A stretch of DNA of 64,000 nt from Haliclystus octoradiatus (lineage: Eukaryota; Cnidaria; Staurozoa; Stauromedusae; Haliclystidae): contig OU744452.1 in assembly GCA_916610825.1 (NCBI GenBank), positions 2,701,543-2,765,542 of the forward strand, given 5' to 3'. The translations under genes and the position numbers were made by a program. Of this stretch, positions 47,501 through 58,525 are shown one piece after another; position 1 is the stretch's first letter; the number at the start of each line of letters is the position of its first letter. The notes below the pieces were generated by a model. The model was not told where the DNA came from. It did no database searches and was given only the letters and a program-made list of their open reading frames with translations.

Positions 47501-50500
47501 GAATTATGTAAATGTAAGATAATTAAACGATGAACAAATAAACAATTCAGAAAACAGCTAAAAGTCAATAATTTAATCTAACAAAATATACTTGCAACAA
47601 ATAAACCAATAACCAAATAAAACTTACACTTCCTCATACGATCATACAAAAATCTATGTCTTTCAAGGCGTGCCGTGCTTCATGCATCATGTTGCTATAG
47701 ATTAAATTAACTATAAACACATTCAACCAACTAAACCATCGAACTTTAAATCACACAGTAAAGCCCCGGACAAACGAATTTGAATATATGATTTATCTGT
47801 ATATGTATTGACTATGGTATTATACAACAGGACACCTCCTGATCCCCTGCTCCGGCCCCCATGACTGTGGATACCAGATAATGCAACATGAGGCTGTATG
47901 AGTCACAAGTAGAAATGAAATCCATGGGAGCTCGTAAAAAAAGTGATATTACTTCCATGGTGTAATGAAGCAAATCCTTCTCTCAATTTTGTGTGAAGGA
48001 CTGTATAGTATATATATATATATTTAATAAAAAGATAAACAATAATTAAAACAACGTGAGTTGAATTTGGAGATTCTTTTCCATATTCTAAAAACACAAG
48101 TTATAACAGGAAGACTCCTATTACACATGATTACTCATGCACATCAATCACATGAAGAATTTACATTTGAATATAACAAAACAATAAAGCAATAAATAAT
48201 AAAACATACCATACCCTACATAACTCCCCCACCAATTGGTGGAGCCACATAAATAACTCAAAGTAAAAAATAATAATAATGATAATTATTCTAAGTAGCT
48301 AAAATGTAATTATTTAAATTATTTTGTTATAAAATAAACTACACTAAAAATATATATAATCTGGATTGAGGTTTAGTCTAACACGACGTCCAAAAAGAGT
48401 CGTCTCCTTTGGTACTGGAGCAATAACATCTTGAATATGAGGCTCTTGTGGTGACACAGTAGCTGGTGGTTGATGAGATGTGGATGGTGTAGAAACACGT
48501 TGAGCTCCAAAGCAACACGGTTTTAAACCGTCAACGGACACAGTCTCTGGTGATCCATTTGCAAGTTCAATTATAAAAATACTTCTTCTGACGACTGATC
48601 ACTCTGTAGGGTCCTGTATATAGGGCTTCCAAAGAACGACGGACTCTGTCTACTGTTAACCAAACATGACTACACAACTCTTTAGGTCTTTTGGGATATA
48701 TACAAACTGTGGTTTTGACTTGTGATTGGGGCGGCTCTTCAAAAGATTGTCAATTGCAGCTTTAACATTTTCTGGATCAATAGTCTCTGATGCTAATATT
48801 CGTGGAATCATAGGTCTTTCACCGGTCAAACGGGTAAAAGGACAAATGCCATCGTCGTCTGGAGCAGAGTGCAATGCAAGAAGAGCAATTGGAAGATCAA
48901 TCAACCATTTGTTATTAATAGCTTCCAAAATGTGTTTAATACTACGATGCTGTCTTTCTATCTTGCCGTTAGATTGCGGATGATATGCTGTAGTTCGAAG
49001 TCTGTGAAAACCAACAGCTTTAGAAACATAATGAAAATTTCTGACTCATATTGAGAACCACGATCTGACATGACAAATAATGGAACACCAAACCTTGAAT
49101 CCAACAATCGATAAAGGCTTGAGCAGCACCAGGAGCAGTAGTGCTTACAATAGGAGTTGCTTCGAGCCATCCAGTGCATCGGTCAATCATGGTTAGAATA
49201 TAACGAGCAGGTATTTGATAAACTTGTTCTGGTCGAGTAATTGGAACTGTAAAGGGGCCAACAATATCAATGTGAATGGATTCAAAACGATTGGAAGGCA
49301 ATGCAAATGTTGTAGATGAAGAGTGAGTATGTCGACCAATCTTGACTCGTTGACCAATGTGACATGACCGACAGTAATTTTGAATGTCAATGCGCATATG
49401 TGGCCAATAATAACGTTCCATGATCATTCCAGCAGTTTTACTTAAACCAAAATGACCAAGTTGATTAAAATGGTCCATGACAAACTGTTGTAAACCAAGA
49501 GGAATTAACGGTCTTGGATATGGTTCAGATATTTCACAAATGAGAGGATACTTAGAACCAATGTCATATTCTTTAAAATTTTGTTCACTACATGTGATTT
49601 TTTCAGAAAATTGAGCATGTGCAATAGCAGGTAAATCGATAGGTGGATTTACAGAAATAGTGTGTACTGTTTCTTCAGTAGAACTTTTGAGTACATCTTG
49701 TGTAGTTGAATTGTCTTGAGACTCAGGTTTACGTTGACGAGAAAGAGCATCAGCAACAATATTATCGGCACCACAAATATACTGGATATCAGCTATATAC
49801 TCTGTTATGATACCGAGATACCTTTGGTTTCTATCAGATTTCATTGGTTTAGATGATTTGAAAGCATGAGATCACGGTTTGTGATCAGTAAATATTGTAA
49901 CATTACGACCAGTAATGAGGTTGCGAAAATGTAATGTAGTTAAATAAGCAGCCAAAAGTTCTCTATCAAAAGTGCTGTAACGTTTCTGCGTTTCTGTAAA
50001 TTTTCGACTAAACATATCAAAAGTGCTGTAACGTTTCTGCGTTTCTGTAAATTTTCGACTAAACATACCAATTGGAAATGTGCCATTGTCCGTTGTTTGA
50101 TGTAGCACTGCACCGACAGAATATCCAGAGGCATCAGTGACAAGTTGATAATTAGAACAAGTAGGATCAGGATGATGCAAGAGAAGATTTGATGATAACG
50201 ATGATTTGATGCTATCAAAACTTTCATTGTGTGTCTGTAACCAAATAAAATTATTGCTAGAACGAAGTGAGGACGTCAACAGATCTTGTAATGGTTGAAT
50301 AACATCAGCATATTTATTTACAAAACGACGGTAAAAATTAAGAAACCCAAGAAGACTCCGTAGTTCTTTAACAGTGGTTCCAGTAGGCCAATTTTTAACA
50401 AAATCGATTTTAATAGCAGATGGTTGAATACCCTCACCAGTGATATGATGACCAAGAAAATCGATTTCTTTTTTCATAAACTCACATTTTTTTGGTTGAA

Positions 50501-53500
50501 GTTGAAGTCCATGTTTCTGAAGTCTTTCAAATATGTTATTCAAATGTTCTAAATGTTCTTCTTCTGACTTTGAAAATATTAAAATATCATCGATGTAGGC
50601 AAGCGCAAAATGACAGTTAAGTAAAACAGAATCAATAAATCGCTGAAATGTTTGTGATGCATTTAGTAAACAAAGGCATTCGTGTATATTCAAAAAGTCC
50701 AAACGGTGTAATAATTGCAGTTTTAGAAATATCACCTGGAGCAACAGGAACTTGATGGTAAGCTTTCGCTAGATCAAGTTTTGAAAAATAAAAAGAGCCA
50801 TGAATTGAGCGAGTAAAGCATTGGATAAGAATCAGATTTAGTTACACGATTTAACGCACGATAATCACCACAAGGACGCCATTCTGATCTTTATTCTTCG
50901 GAACCATGTGAAGTGCAAATGCCCAAGGGCTTGAAGAAGGTCGAATAACACCAGAATCCAAAATAGTTTCTTTACGAATACCAAAGACATTAGGGTATTG
51001 ATTTACAATCTTTTGAACAGATGTAGGTGTTGATGGTAAAATATCAATGACACAAATTGGAGATGTAGATTGAAGATGACTGATGGTTAACAATGATGTT
51101 TTGAAATTAGTAGTAGGATCTCTTAGATGACGTTTTCTGCAATCAACTAATAAACCATTATGAGAAAGAAAATCGTAGCCAATAATTGGAGTTGGGACTG
51201 ATGCAACTAGAAATGTCCATTTAATAAGACGACGTAAACCTTTAATAGATACTTCAAGGTCAACTTGACCAGAAACAGGAATCGGGGAACCAGTGGCAGT
51301 AACCAAAGTAATATCTGTTTCTCCTATAACATGATTTAATAAAGAAGGTGGAACAATTGAGCAACCAGCACCAGTATCAATTAAAAATTTATGATATTTA
51401 TTGTCCAGTTTGACATCTAATTCTAAACAAGTAGTGGCTGTTGATTTTAGAACGCTATCATGTACAGTAGCAGTGATAGCGTTTATTGGTTTTCCTGGGA
51501 ATGATTTGGATGAGTACGGACAGGAGATGAATCGCGTGATGACCGAGCAGTTCTTGCATTATTTTGCACCACAAGTGGTTGATGGTCAACGGAATGAGGA
51601 AATTGACACCATGGTTTACAATACTTTGCATCTTTACCATAATATAGATGAGATCGACATATTTTTGGTCTTTGATGTTGGTGGAAAGGTCGAATACCAT
51701 ATGAAATTGTTGAGTTGTCAGAAAATGCTGATGAAGAAGATTGTGATGGTGAATTTACCGATGTCGATGGACGAACAGCATTAAGGGATACACTTTGATG
51801 AAAATTTAACATTGTATCAGCAATTTCTGCTAAATTGACTGGCAGCTTGATTGGAAAATCCACTTAAAGGCAATCTTAACTGATCTGGAAGAAACCTTAA
51901 TTATTGAGATTTTAACAATTCATCGTCAGAGTGGATTCCACATTGTTCAATTTTATTAATAAGTTTTTTTTTAAATATCGTGGGTTTATCACCTCCAAGA
52001 TCAGATACATTAAATATTTTATTAATCCTCTCCTCTCCTCTCTCCTTTTTTGCACCAATTGTAAAACATTATTCTTTAATAATAAATAATCCTCTGGAGT
52101 TTCCTCTCCACCAAGGGCCAATGAAGCAATATCTTCAGGTAATTGTGAAGCCAGATGATGATATTTCGTTGTTAAATTTGTAACACCTGCTATAGCAAAC
52201 TGTGATTCAAGCTGGTGAAACCAAGCTGCTGAATTGTTCCTATAAAAAGGGGATACTTTAATGGAAACACGAGAAACTTGTATCTTATCATCCTCCATTT
52301 TATAATAATTAACGGTTCGACGGACCAATGAAGAACTATATAATATATATATATATATATATTTAATAAAAAGATAAACAATAATTAAAACAACGTGAGT
52401 TGAATTTGGAGATTCTTTTCTATATTCTAAAAACACAAGTTATAACAGGAAGACTCCTATTACACATGATTACTCGTGCACATCAATCACATGAAGACTT
52501 TATATTTGAAAATAACAAAACAATAAAACAATAAATAATAAAACATATATTACCCTACATGTGTTACGATAATTCCCAGGAGCATGATTTCGCATCCAAG
52601 GTTGTGAAGAACTTTGACTGGCTTGAGATATCTTCTACCTTCGGCATGTGAAGGCGTTTTTTTGTTGGGTGAATGCATCTTCTTACTTGCTTATTGAATT
52701 TGGTGAGGTCAATTCAGAGGAGTTTGTATGGAGAGGATTTGGTCCTTGCTTGCAAAACTGTACTGATCCACAACTTCATAACTATCATCAGATGCCAATA
52801 AGCCATTCTCCAAGTTGGACACATGCTACAGCAATGAGAATTGGAATCGAAGCATGGCACTCCAATGTTGAAGAGCTTGATGCAGCATCTGTCGTTAAAC
52901 CTGTCCGTCATGTGAACTTGCCTGGCCATTATCATGGGACAAGGCTAGCGATTCCATAAAGCTTCAGCTGCAAAAAATTCTGAAACATTGGCTTGATGTT
53001 CAAAAAGTAACAAAGAGGTTAATCCTCGGTGCCATTGCAAACATATCAGACCCAATGGGACTTGTTGAACCTATTCTGATTGGACCCAAAATTCTTCTTC
53101 GGCGTTTTTGGAAAAGAGGAATCAAGTGAGACAAGGAACTACACAATAAAGAACCAAAAAAATGGAGAAAAGATTTTGAAGAACTCAAACCAGTATGTGA
53201 CTTTGCTACACAAAGAAGCCTTCGACCTACTGAAAGTTCAACACAATTTCATGCTTTTTCGGATGGCAGTTTAGATGGTTATGGCGCTGGAAGATACATA
53301 AGATGGGAAATGGAAGATGGCACACTGTCCTGCAGAACCGTCGATGCAAGAGCAATAGTAACTCATATGATTGCGAATGAAAAGCATCCCAAGGATTGAG
53401 TTTGTAGGAGATGTAATTATGAAATGCTTCAAAACAAGAATACGTTGCTTGGTTCAAGCCTTTTCTACTTGTTTTGAGCGAAAAATTTATTGTTACGAGA

Positions 53501-54053
53501 GTAAATGTTTAGCTACAGACAAAAAATATATGTTGATAGCCAATTTTCGAGCATGGACTTATACAATATATTTTTCTCAAAACAAGAAGTGCTTGGCTCA
53601 GAACAGAGAACAAGTGAAACACAATTGAAACAAGGTCTTTGCAATATTTAAATTTTCCTACTCAGCAGCTTACCTCTCCTCTACAATCGAATCTTCTTCG
53701 TTCATCCATTGGTAACTTATAATCAACTTGTAACACCAAATGAGGACGATCATCATCATATTCCCCGAAATCTCTTCTACTTAACGCTTCGAGTTTATGC
53801 ATATCTCTCTCATCCATTATTATATCTATATCACTGTCATAAGGAATAGAATATCCATCTCTATATGCACCTAACAGTGAACCACAGGTTAAATAATATG
53901 TTATATCATATTTATTACATAGATCGACCCAGTATTGTAATAGACTATGAAAAGTATTTGCGTTGTATGATAAGCGACATTCGGAATTAGAATCGTGTTT
54001 GTGATGTAGCGGTAGCATCCACTGCTGTATTTCTTTAGATCCATTTTCAGAAT
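38552..54053 (-). CDS. LicD/fukutin-related family protein, two 3' exons (5' part not found)
   Basis: Exons seen: 54053-53674 and 38842-38552 (TAA), joined in phase 0 across a 14.8-kb intron. The first holds the nucleotidyltransferase signature of LicD/FKRP proteins: TCGSLLGAYRDG followed by IPYDSDIDI, where the paired Asp residues bind metal, then LQVDYKLP and a CRGE segment. The second holds the usual C-terminal block: DHCTF, HLDIFHY, a FPLKRCKFM motif, CPNKP, and a final Cys-x-Gly-Gly-x-Trp. Such proteins transfer phospho-sugar alcohols: LicD adds phosphocholine in bacteria, and fukutin/FKRP add ribitol-phosphate to dystroglycan in animal Golgi. The exact acceptor here is unknown. The acceptor at 54054-54057 shows that at least one more 5' exon, probably with the signal anchor, lies upstream; I did not find it to 64000. 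The large intron contains a 7.2-kb inverted-repeat segment, a Ty3/Gypsy element and a BEL/Pao scrap. Confidence 0.8.
39524..39722. mobile_element. TTAA-flanked MITE, 199 bp
   Basis: Left end AGGAACAAAAATGACCGGC, right end GCCGGTCAATTTTGCCCCT, with TTAA at 39520-39523 and 39723-39726. Same general design as 35485-35631 and 58526-59549. Confidence 0.75.
40913..41761. mobile_element. Inverted-repeat DNA element, about 850 bp
   Basis: The left end GGCCATTTACACTGCAGCAA continues through a CACGGTACTCGTCAATTAACAC block, and both are mirrored at 41709-41761. The inverted repeat is about 50 bp with an A/C difference. A hAT-like GGCC terminus is suggestive, but no clean 8-bp duplication was found. No ORF with recognised homology. 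Nested within 39236-46443. Confidence 0.7.
42420..42640 (+). pseudogene. Remnant coding sequence with RDS-TP-R-RL peptide repeats
   Basis: In one frame with stops, three degenerate units carry the pattern R-D-S-x-T-P-x-x-R-E-x-R-L. Such Arg/Glu-rich repeats occur at the N-termini of some Helitron-encoded proteins and similar transposon ORFs, but this link is inference. It may be the decayed protein of the surrounding 7.2-kb element. Confidence 0.3.
42863..45279. other. No recognised gene
   Basis: AT-rich intronic DNA of the LicD-like gene. Only one short match to the ACCTGTCTATAG repeat family (about 44865-44905) was noticed. Confidence 0.5.
45280..45549 (-). CDS. Unidentified reading frame (89 residues), possible exon
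   Basis: It opens MDQSSNLASVENLEEDEVST and is acidic at the start, without low-complexity bias, unlike the other frames nearby. No domain was recognised. It could be a first exon of a transposon protein belonging to the 39236-46443 segment, or chance. Codon use looks natural, but there is no supporting neighbour. Confidence 0.25.
   Translation of the reverse strand: MDQSSNLASVENLEEDEVSTLELDCNPIIIESGQIEQTSIIPQAAWESLFSRQDTKSSGTAKDLDAAENLIRHFSLATTTTFVVRNTYC
46444..48001. other. No recognised gene or repeat
   Basis: About 1.6 kb of AT-rich intron between the 7.2-kb inverted-repeat segment and the Gypsy LTR. No ORF, tRNA or long repeat was seen. Confidence 0.5.
48002..48220 (-). repeat. 3' LTR of the Gypsy element
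   Basis: Starts TGTATAG and ends CCCTACA on the plus strand. Contains a (TA)n tract at one end. Directly repeated at 52337-52559. Confidence 0.85.
48656..52298 (-). pseudogene. Gypsy gag-pol remnants (gag, PR, RT, RNase H, IN)
   Basis: Gag-like frame from Met at 52298 (MEDDKIQVSRVSIK...). Aspartic protease active site DTGAG near 51365-51380. RT motif C YIDDILIF near 50580-50610 with LGFLNFYRRFV downstream. RNase H TDASGYSVGAVL near 50140 and FTDHKP at about 49875. Integrase HHCC-like HFGLSKTAG, then DIVGP and SDRGSQ core motifs (about 49480-49060), and a C-terminal part to 48656. At least five frame changes and a 51-bp in-frame duplication in RNase H (49964-50065). Confidence 0.88.
49964..50065. 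repeat. 51-bp perfect tandem duplication in RNase H
   Basis: Duplicates 17 codons (MFSRKFTETQKRYSTFD twice on the minus strand), keeping the frame. No differences seen between units. Confidence 0.9.
52337..52559 (-). repeat. 5' LTR of the Gypsy element
   Basis: Same sequence as 48002-48220 with a longer (TA)n and a TG to TA change at one terminus. Confidence 0.85.
52960..53400 (+). pseudogene. BEL/Pao retrotransposon fragment (RT to RNase H)
   Basis: Across two frames, GAIANISDPMGLVEPILI matches the conserved BEL/Pao block (I-A-x-x-x-D-P-x-G-L-x-x-P). It is followed by KILLRRFW, a W-x-x-x-F-x-E-L stretch and FSDGSLDGYGAG, the RNase H start. No LTRs were found. It is an orphan scrap between the Gypsy element and the LicD-like exon. 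Sequence at 52648-52959 may belong to it but was not recognised. Confidence 0.65.
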
Positions 54054-54094
54054 CTACGAATAAAATGAGATTTATATGTGTTTGCAAATCATCA

Positions 54095-54133
<39 letters not shown>

Positions 54134-54502
54134 CATTATCATTATCATTATCATTATCATTATCATTATCATTATCATTATCATTATCATTATCATTATC
54201 ATTATCATTATCATTATCATTATCATTATCATTATCATTATCATTATCATTATCATTATCATTATCATTATCATTATCATTATCATTATCATTATCATTA
54301 TCATTATCATTATCATTATCATTATCATTATCATTATCATTATCATTATCATTATCATTATCATTATCATTATCATTATCATTATCATTATCATTATCAT
54401 TATCATTATCATTATCATTATCATTATCATTATCATTATCATTATCATTATCATTATCATTATCATTATCATTATCATTATCATTATCATTATCATTATC
54501 AT
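54095..54502. repeat. (CATTAT)n microsatellite, about 400 bp
   Basis: A hexanucleotide array essentially without interruption, preceded by a few ATT units. It abuts the 5' end of the LINE that follows. The long poly-Ser-Leu, His-Tyr and Ile frames are artefacts. Confidence 0.97.
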
Positions 54503-57250
54503 TACCGATAAAGATGCATTGTTACTTTCAGATCATTGCTCAATTAATTTGTCTCTTAACGTTACTCTAAGGCATACCAACAATGATTGCTCAAGCATTC
54601 TTGTCGAAGAGAGACCACCCTGATATTTGTGGTGCGACGAAAAGAAATCTGATTACGCGGAACGATTCTCTAGCGAATCTCATGAACGCCTTATTGAATC
54701 ACTCTCTTCAGAAATATTAACATCAACTGAAGACATTGACCAGATCATCGATAAAATTTCGGATTTGCTCACAACGTCCGCTCAAGGCATTTTGAAATTA
54801 AAAACATTTAAAAAGCAGAAACATGCTAGGCAATTCAAAACACGATGGTACACAAAATCATGTTCTCATATAAAATCACGACTAAATAACATCATCAGAC
54901 TTTTGAAAAGGCACCCTAATGATCCATTTCTTCGAGGTAGGATTTGCCGGTTAAGAAAGCAATATAAAAAAGAAATCAAACTGTCAAAACGTCAACACAA
55001 TGATACTGCTTTGCATAATCTAAACAACGCCATGAATAACGATAAAAATAAATTTTGGCAATTCATGAAATCATTTCGAGCTTCTGAAAATAAAAATGAG
55101 ACACTGCCTGATGCCTATGAGCTCCTATCTCATTTTAAGCAACTCCATGAAGAGAATCCTATCGAGTCAGATACTGTAGATGGGAATTATACTGTTATGC
55201 AATCCCAATCTGAATCCAATTTCGTGGGAGATCTCGACAGGGCAATAGACACAAGGGAGATTATCTCTGCCATGAAACTCTTAAAAAAAAAAAATCACCT
55301 GGTAGGGATGGGATATTGGCAGAAATGGTCCATGCAACGGCAGATAAATTTATCGACTTTTACAAAAACCTATTCAATCAAATTTTTCAATCTGGCTACT
55401 TTCCAAATTCTCGGAAAGAGTCTTTTATTTTACCCCTTTTTAAATCTGGGGACAAGCGCAACTCAAATAATTACAGAGGAATAAGCCTCACTAGTATTCT
55501 TGGTAAATTGTTCTGTCTTATCCTCAATGAGAGGCTCAGGCATTTCCTTGACGAAAATGATATAATTCATGAAGCACAGGGTGGTTTTCAAAAAATAAAC
55601 GAACGGCAGATCATTTGTTTTGCCTTAAAACCCTTATTTCAAAGTACACAAAAAATAATAAAAAGCTTTTTACCTGTTTCATTGATTTGAAAAAGGCGTT
55701 CGACACTGTTTGGCATCCTGGCCTTTTATTGAAGCTAAAGCAATTAAACATCGATGGAATTTTTTATAAAATAATTGACAACTTATATGTTCATAACAAA
55801 GCACATATCATTTACAACAATCTCTTGACTACGTCGATCTCACCCAGTGTTGGCGTTCGCCAAGGGTGTATCCTTAGTCCTAATCTTTTTAATATTTATA
55901 TCAATGATTTTGCAAAATCTTTAACATGTCAATCAACACATCCAGTTTTTCTTGCTGATAAGCCATTGAATTGTTTAATGTTTGCCGACGATATAGTCTT
56001 ATTTTCTCAAACCAAAGAGGGTCTCCAAAAATGCATGGAGAAAGCATATCTTTACGCCGAGCAATGGAAGCTCAAAATTAATTATGAAAAGTCAAAATGC
56101 ATGATCTTCTCAAAAAAATATGTTGATGAGCAACATTTCTTTTCCATTAATAATACCCCCATCGAAATGGTCGAAACTTACAAATATCTAGGTTTTTCGT
56201 TTCATTGCTCCTCAAAACAATGTTTTGGTCTTAAGCAACTTTGCACAAAAGCCGAAAAAGCATGGGCAATAACACAGCGCTCTATGGGGCGGTCGTCAAC
56301 CAGCTATGTCGCAATTCACAAAACAATTTTTACTACCATGATAAAACCCATACTTCTCTATGCTAGTGATGTTTGGGGTGATTCTGTTACTCACATTGAA
56401 AATAACCAAAATGAAACTGTACAGCGAGATATTATGCGGAAAATATTAAATGTTAGAAAGAACTCCAGTAAGATAGCTGTTAGAGCGGAATTGGGGAACA
56501 TCCCTCTACAGATTGACGTCAAAATTAATATGATCAAATTCCTTGTTAGAATGATTAACTCCAAAAAAAGTAGTTTACTGTACAAGGCATTTGGTGAACA
56601 AATCGTCAACAGTTCATCAACTTCATGGCTGGGTAAAGTTACACATCATTTGTCCGAAATAGGAATCAATTTACAGCTTTTGATCTCTAAAGAAACAAAT
56701 CAAAAATCTGATCAAATAAAACTAATCAACTCTATAAAAGATCAATAACTCAGATCAGAATCAGTGCTCATAAGCTCGGAGTACAGACCGGACGATATTC
56801 TAACATTCCCTACGAGGACCGGCTATGTCCCCATTGCGATAGTGACAGTATCGACGATGAGATACATCTACTCTTTAACTGTAATATAAATAGTAACTTG
56901 AGGGTAGCGTTTTTTAATAAAATAGAAAAGTTGCATAACAACTTTCAGGTATTCTCGGATACAGAGAAATTGGAACTGCTCTTTTCCCAAACAGAGTTAC
57001 AAACAAAGAAACTGTTGGGAAGATTTCTTTACGAATCTTTGCAGAAACGCTATAATAATTTGCAATAGTGAATAATAGAATGACACATGTTTTGATAATT
57101 TTATAACTACATAGTGAATGAATATTATCATAATATGTTGTTATTTAGAAGCAACAAGGATAAATAGGTTCTTATAACAACGATGTTAAATAAAAAAAAA
57201 ATATATGTATATATATATATATATACAAATATCGAATAACAACATCATAA
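54503..57250 (+). mobile_element. Non-LTR retrotransposon, 5'-truncated, between (CATTAT)n arrays
   Basis: It starts inside the endonuclease end (LLLSDHCSINLSL), runs through RT and ends after a C-terminal Cys-rich CPHCDSD...DDEIHLLFNC segment (stop at 57066-57068), then a 3' UTR and an A-rich/TA tail to about 57225. The (CATTAT)n array resumes at 57325. Frame changes at about 55290, within a run of twelve A, and at about 55640; a stop splits off the C-terminus at 56746. It encodes no complete enzyme. Clade not assigned. Confidence 0.85.
54627..57068 (+). pseudogene. LINE reverse transcriptase and C-terminal zinc-knuckle-like domain
   Basis: RT motifs in order: NNYRGISLTSILGK, FIDLKKAFDTVWH (motif A), SVGVRQGCILSPNLFNIYIND (motif B), FADDIVLFS (motif C), MVETYKYLG, and MIKPILLYASDVWG in the thumb. 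After the stop at 56746 the same protein continues in another frame with SAHKLGVQTGRY and CPHC...H...C. At least three frame breaks. Confidence 0.85.
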
Positions 57251-57324
57251 TATTAAATAATACTTACCACACACCTGTATCTATGTAAACTGGTATATTG
57301 GTATTAAATCAAAACAAACAAACA

Positions 57325-57491
57325 TTATCATTATCATTATCATTATCATTATCATTATCATTATCATTATCATTATCATTATCATTATCATTATCATTAT
57401 CATTATCATTATCATTATCATTATCATTATCATTATCATTATCATTATCATTATCATTATCATTATCATTATCATTATCATTATCATTATC

Positions 57492-57545
<54 letters not shown>
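57325..57545. repeat. (CATTAT)n then (ATT)n microsatellite
   Basis: About 190 bp of CATTAT hexamers on the same strand and phase pattern as the 54095-54502 array, grading into ATT triplets. Confidence 0.95.
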
Positions 57546-57548
<3 letters not shown>

Positions 57549-57644
57549 AGTATTAGATATTATCTAATAGCAGTAAAACAGTGCTCAATGTCAGTTGACA
57601 GAGCTGTAAATATAATAAAGAAGTCAAAGACTACACATTTTGAT

Positions 57645-57687
57645 ACTGTTACTTAAAGTTTCACGCTTTATGCGATCCTCAGACAGT
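57645..57687 (-). ncRNA. Hammerhead ribozyme motif, left inverted repeat
   Basis: Minus strand: ACUGU, CUGAGGA, stem II CGC/GCG flanked by a U-U, GAAAC, UUUAA, GUA, ACAGU. Stem I ACUGU/ACAGU is five perfect pairs. The U-U at position 10.1/11.1 is a weakness. Confidence 0.75.
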
Positions 57688-57859
57688 TAAAACTAATCAA
57701 TAAAATACATTATACCTCATAATTAAACTTACAAAACGCGGCTATTGTTAAATAATATAAAGGCTATTGTTTTGTTAGATGCGATAATTCTTTGTAGTTA
57801 TTTCCTATGCGGTAGTTAGTTATTACAGATTATGTTCGTTTGATTACGCTTTCTATTTT

Positions 57860-58525
57860 CGCAATTAGCTGCATTATCGCACAACAGCCGGCCTTTATTA
57901 CCATGAAAGATCACAAGGACAATTTCTCAAATAACCCTACTTGTAGACTAATCAACCTGGCTAAAAGTGAAATCGGTATTGTTAGCAAGAAGATATTAGA
58001 GAAAGTAATTACCAACGTAAAAAATGTAACCAAAGTAAACCAATGGAAAAATTCTTCCTCTGTTATAAATTGGTTTAAGGCATTAAAAAACAAGCAACAG
58101 CTATCCTTTATGACTTTCGACATAGAAAGCTTCTATCCTATGATCTCTGAAAAACTATTGAAAAAGGCAATCATTTTTGCTCAAAACTTCACTCCGATAT
58201 CGGACAACGACATCAAAATCGTCATGCACGCGAGGCAGTCGGTCTTATTCAACAAAGGAGTAGCATGGACAAAGAAAGACCATTCCAATCTGTTTGACGT
58301 AACAATGGGAAGTTACGACGGAGCAGAAATATGCGAATTAGTGGGGCTTTTTATATTAGACAAACTTGGGAAAGTATATGGTGACAATAACATTGGCCTT
58401 TACAGAGATGATGGCCTGGCAGTCATGAAAAACAAGTCCGGTCCTCAAGCCGAAAGGTGCAAGAAAAGAATTACGAAAATTTTTAAGGAAATTGGCCTAA
58501 AAATCACAACAAAAACTAACCTTAA
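57860..58525 (+). pseudogene. Penelope reverse transcriptase, 5' half (truncated, interrupted)
   Basis: Visible motifs are ITMKDHKDNF and CRLINLAKSEIG near the start, FDIESFYPMI (motif A), GSYDGAEICELVGL, and LYRDDGLAV (catalytic YRDD, motif C). N-terminal RT blocks are missing. The frame stops inside the inserted 58526-59549 element. Confidence 0.85.

Larger units (their letters stand above)
48002..52559 (-). mobile_element. Ty3/Gypsy LTR retrotransposon, decayed
   Basis: LTRs lie at 48002-48220 and 52337-52559 (about 95% alike over their shared 195 bp). Minus-strand order is 5' LTR, primer-binding site, gag, protease, RT, RNase H, integrase, polypurine tract (GGTGGGGGAG, about 48221-48235), 3' LTR. 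The primer-binding site candidate TGGTCCGTCGAACCG (52313-52327) starts about 9 nt inside the 5' LTR. The coding region is split into many frames, so the copy is dead. No target duplication was found. Gag before protease and RNase H before integrase is the Ty3/Gypsy order. Confidence 0.9.

Noticed and set aside
52648..52959. 103-codon plus-strand frame before the BEL/Pao fragment
   Set aside because: No recognised motif. It may be transposon-derived, but nothing supports a gene call.
54095..57545. (CATTAT)n arrays as CRISPR-like repeats or a satellite cluster
   Set aside because: Unit is only 6 bp with no spacers; a simple microsatellite in a eukaryotic genome.
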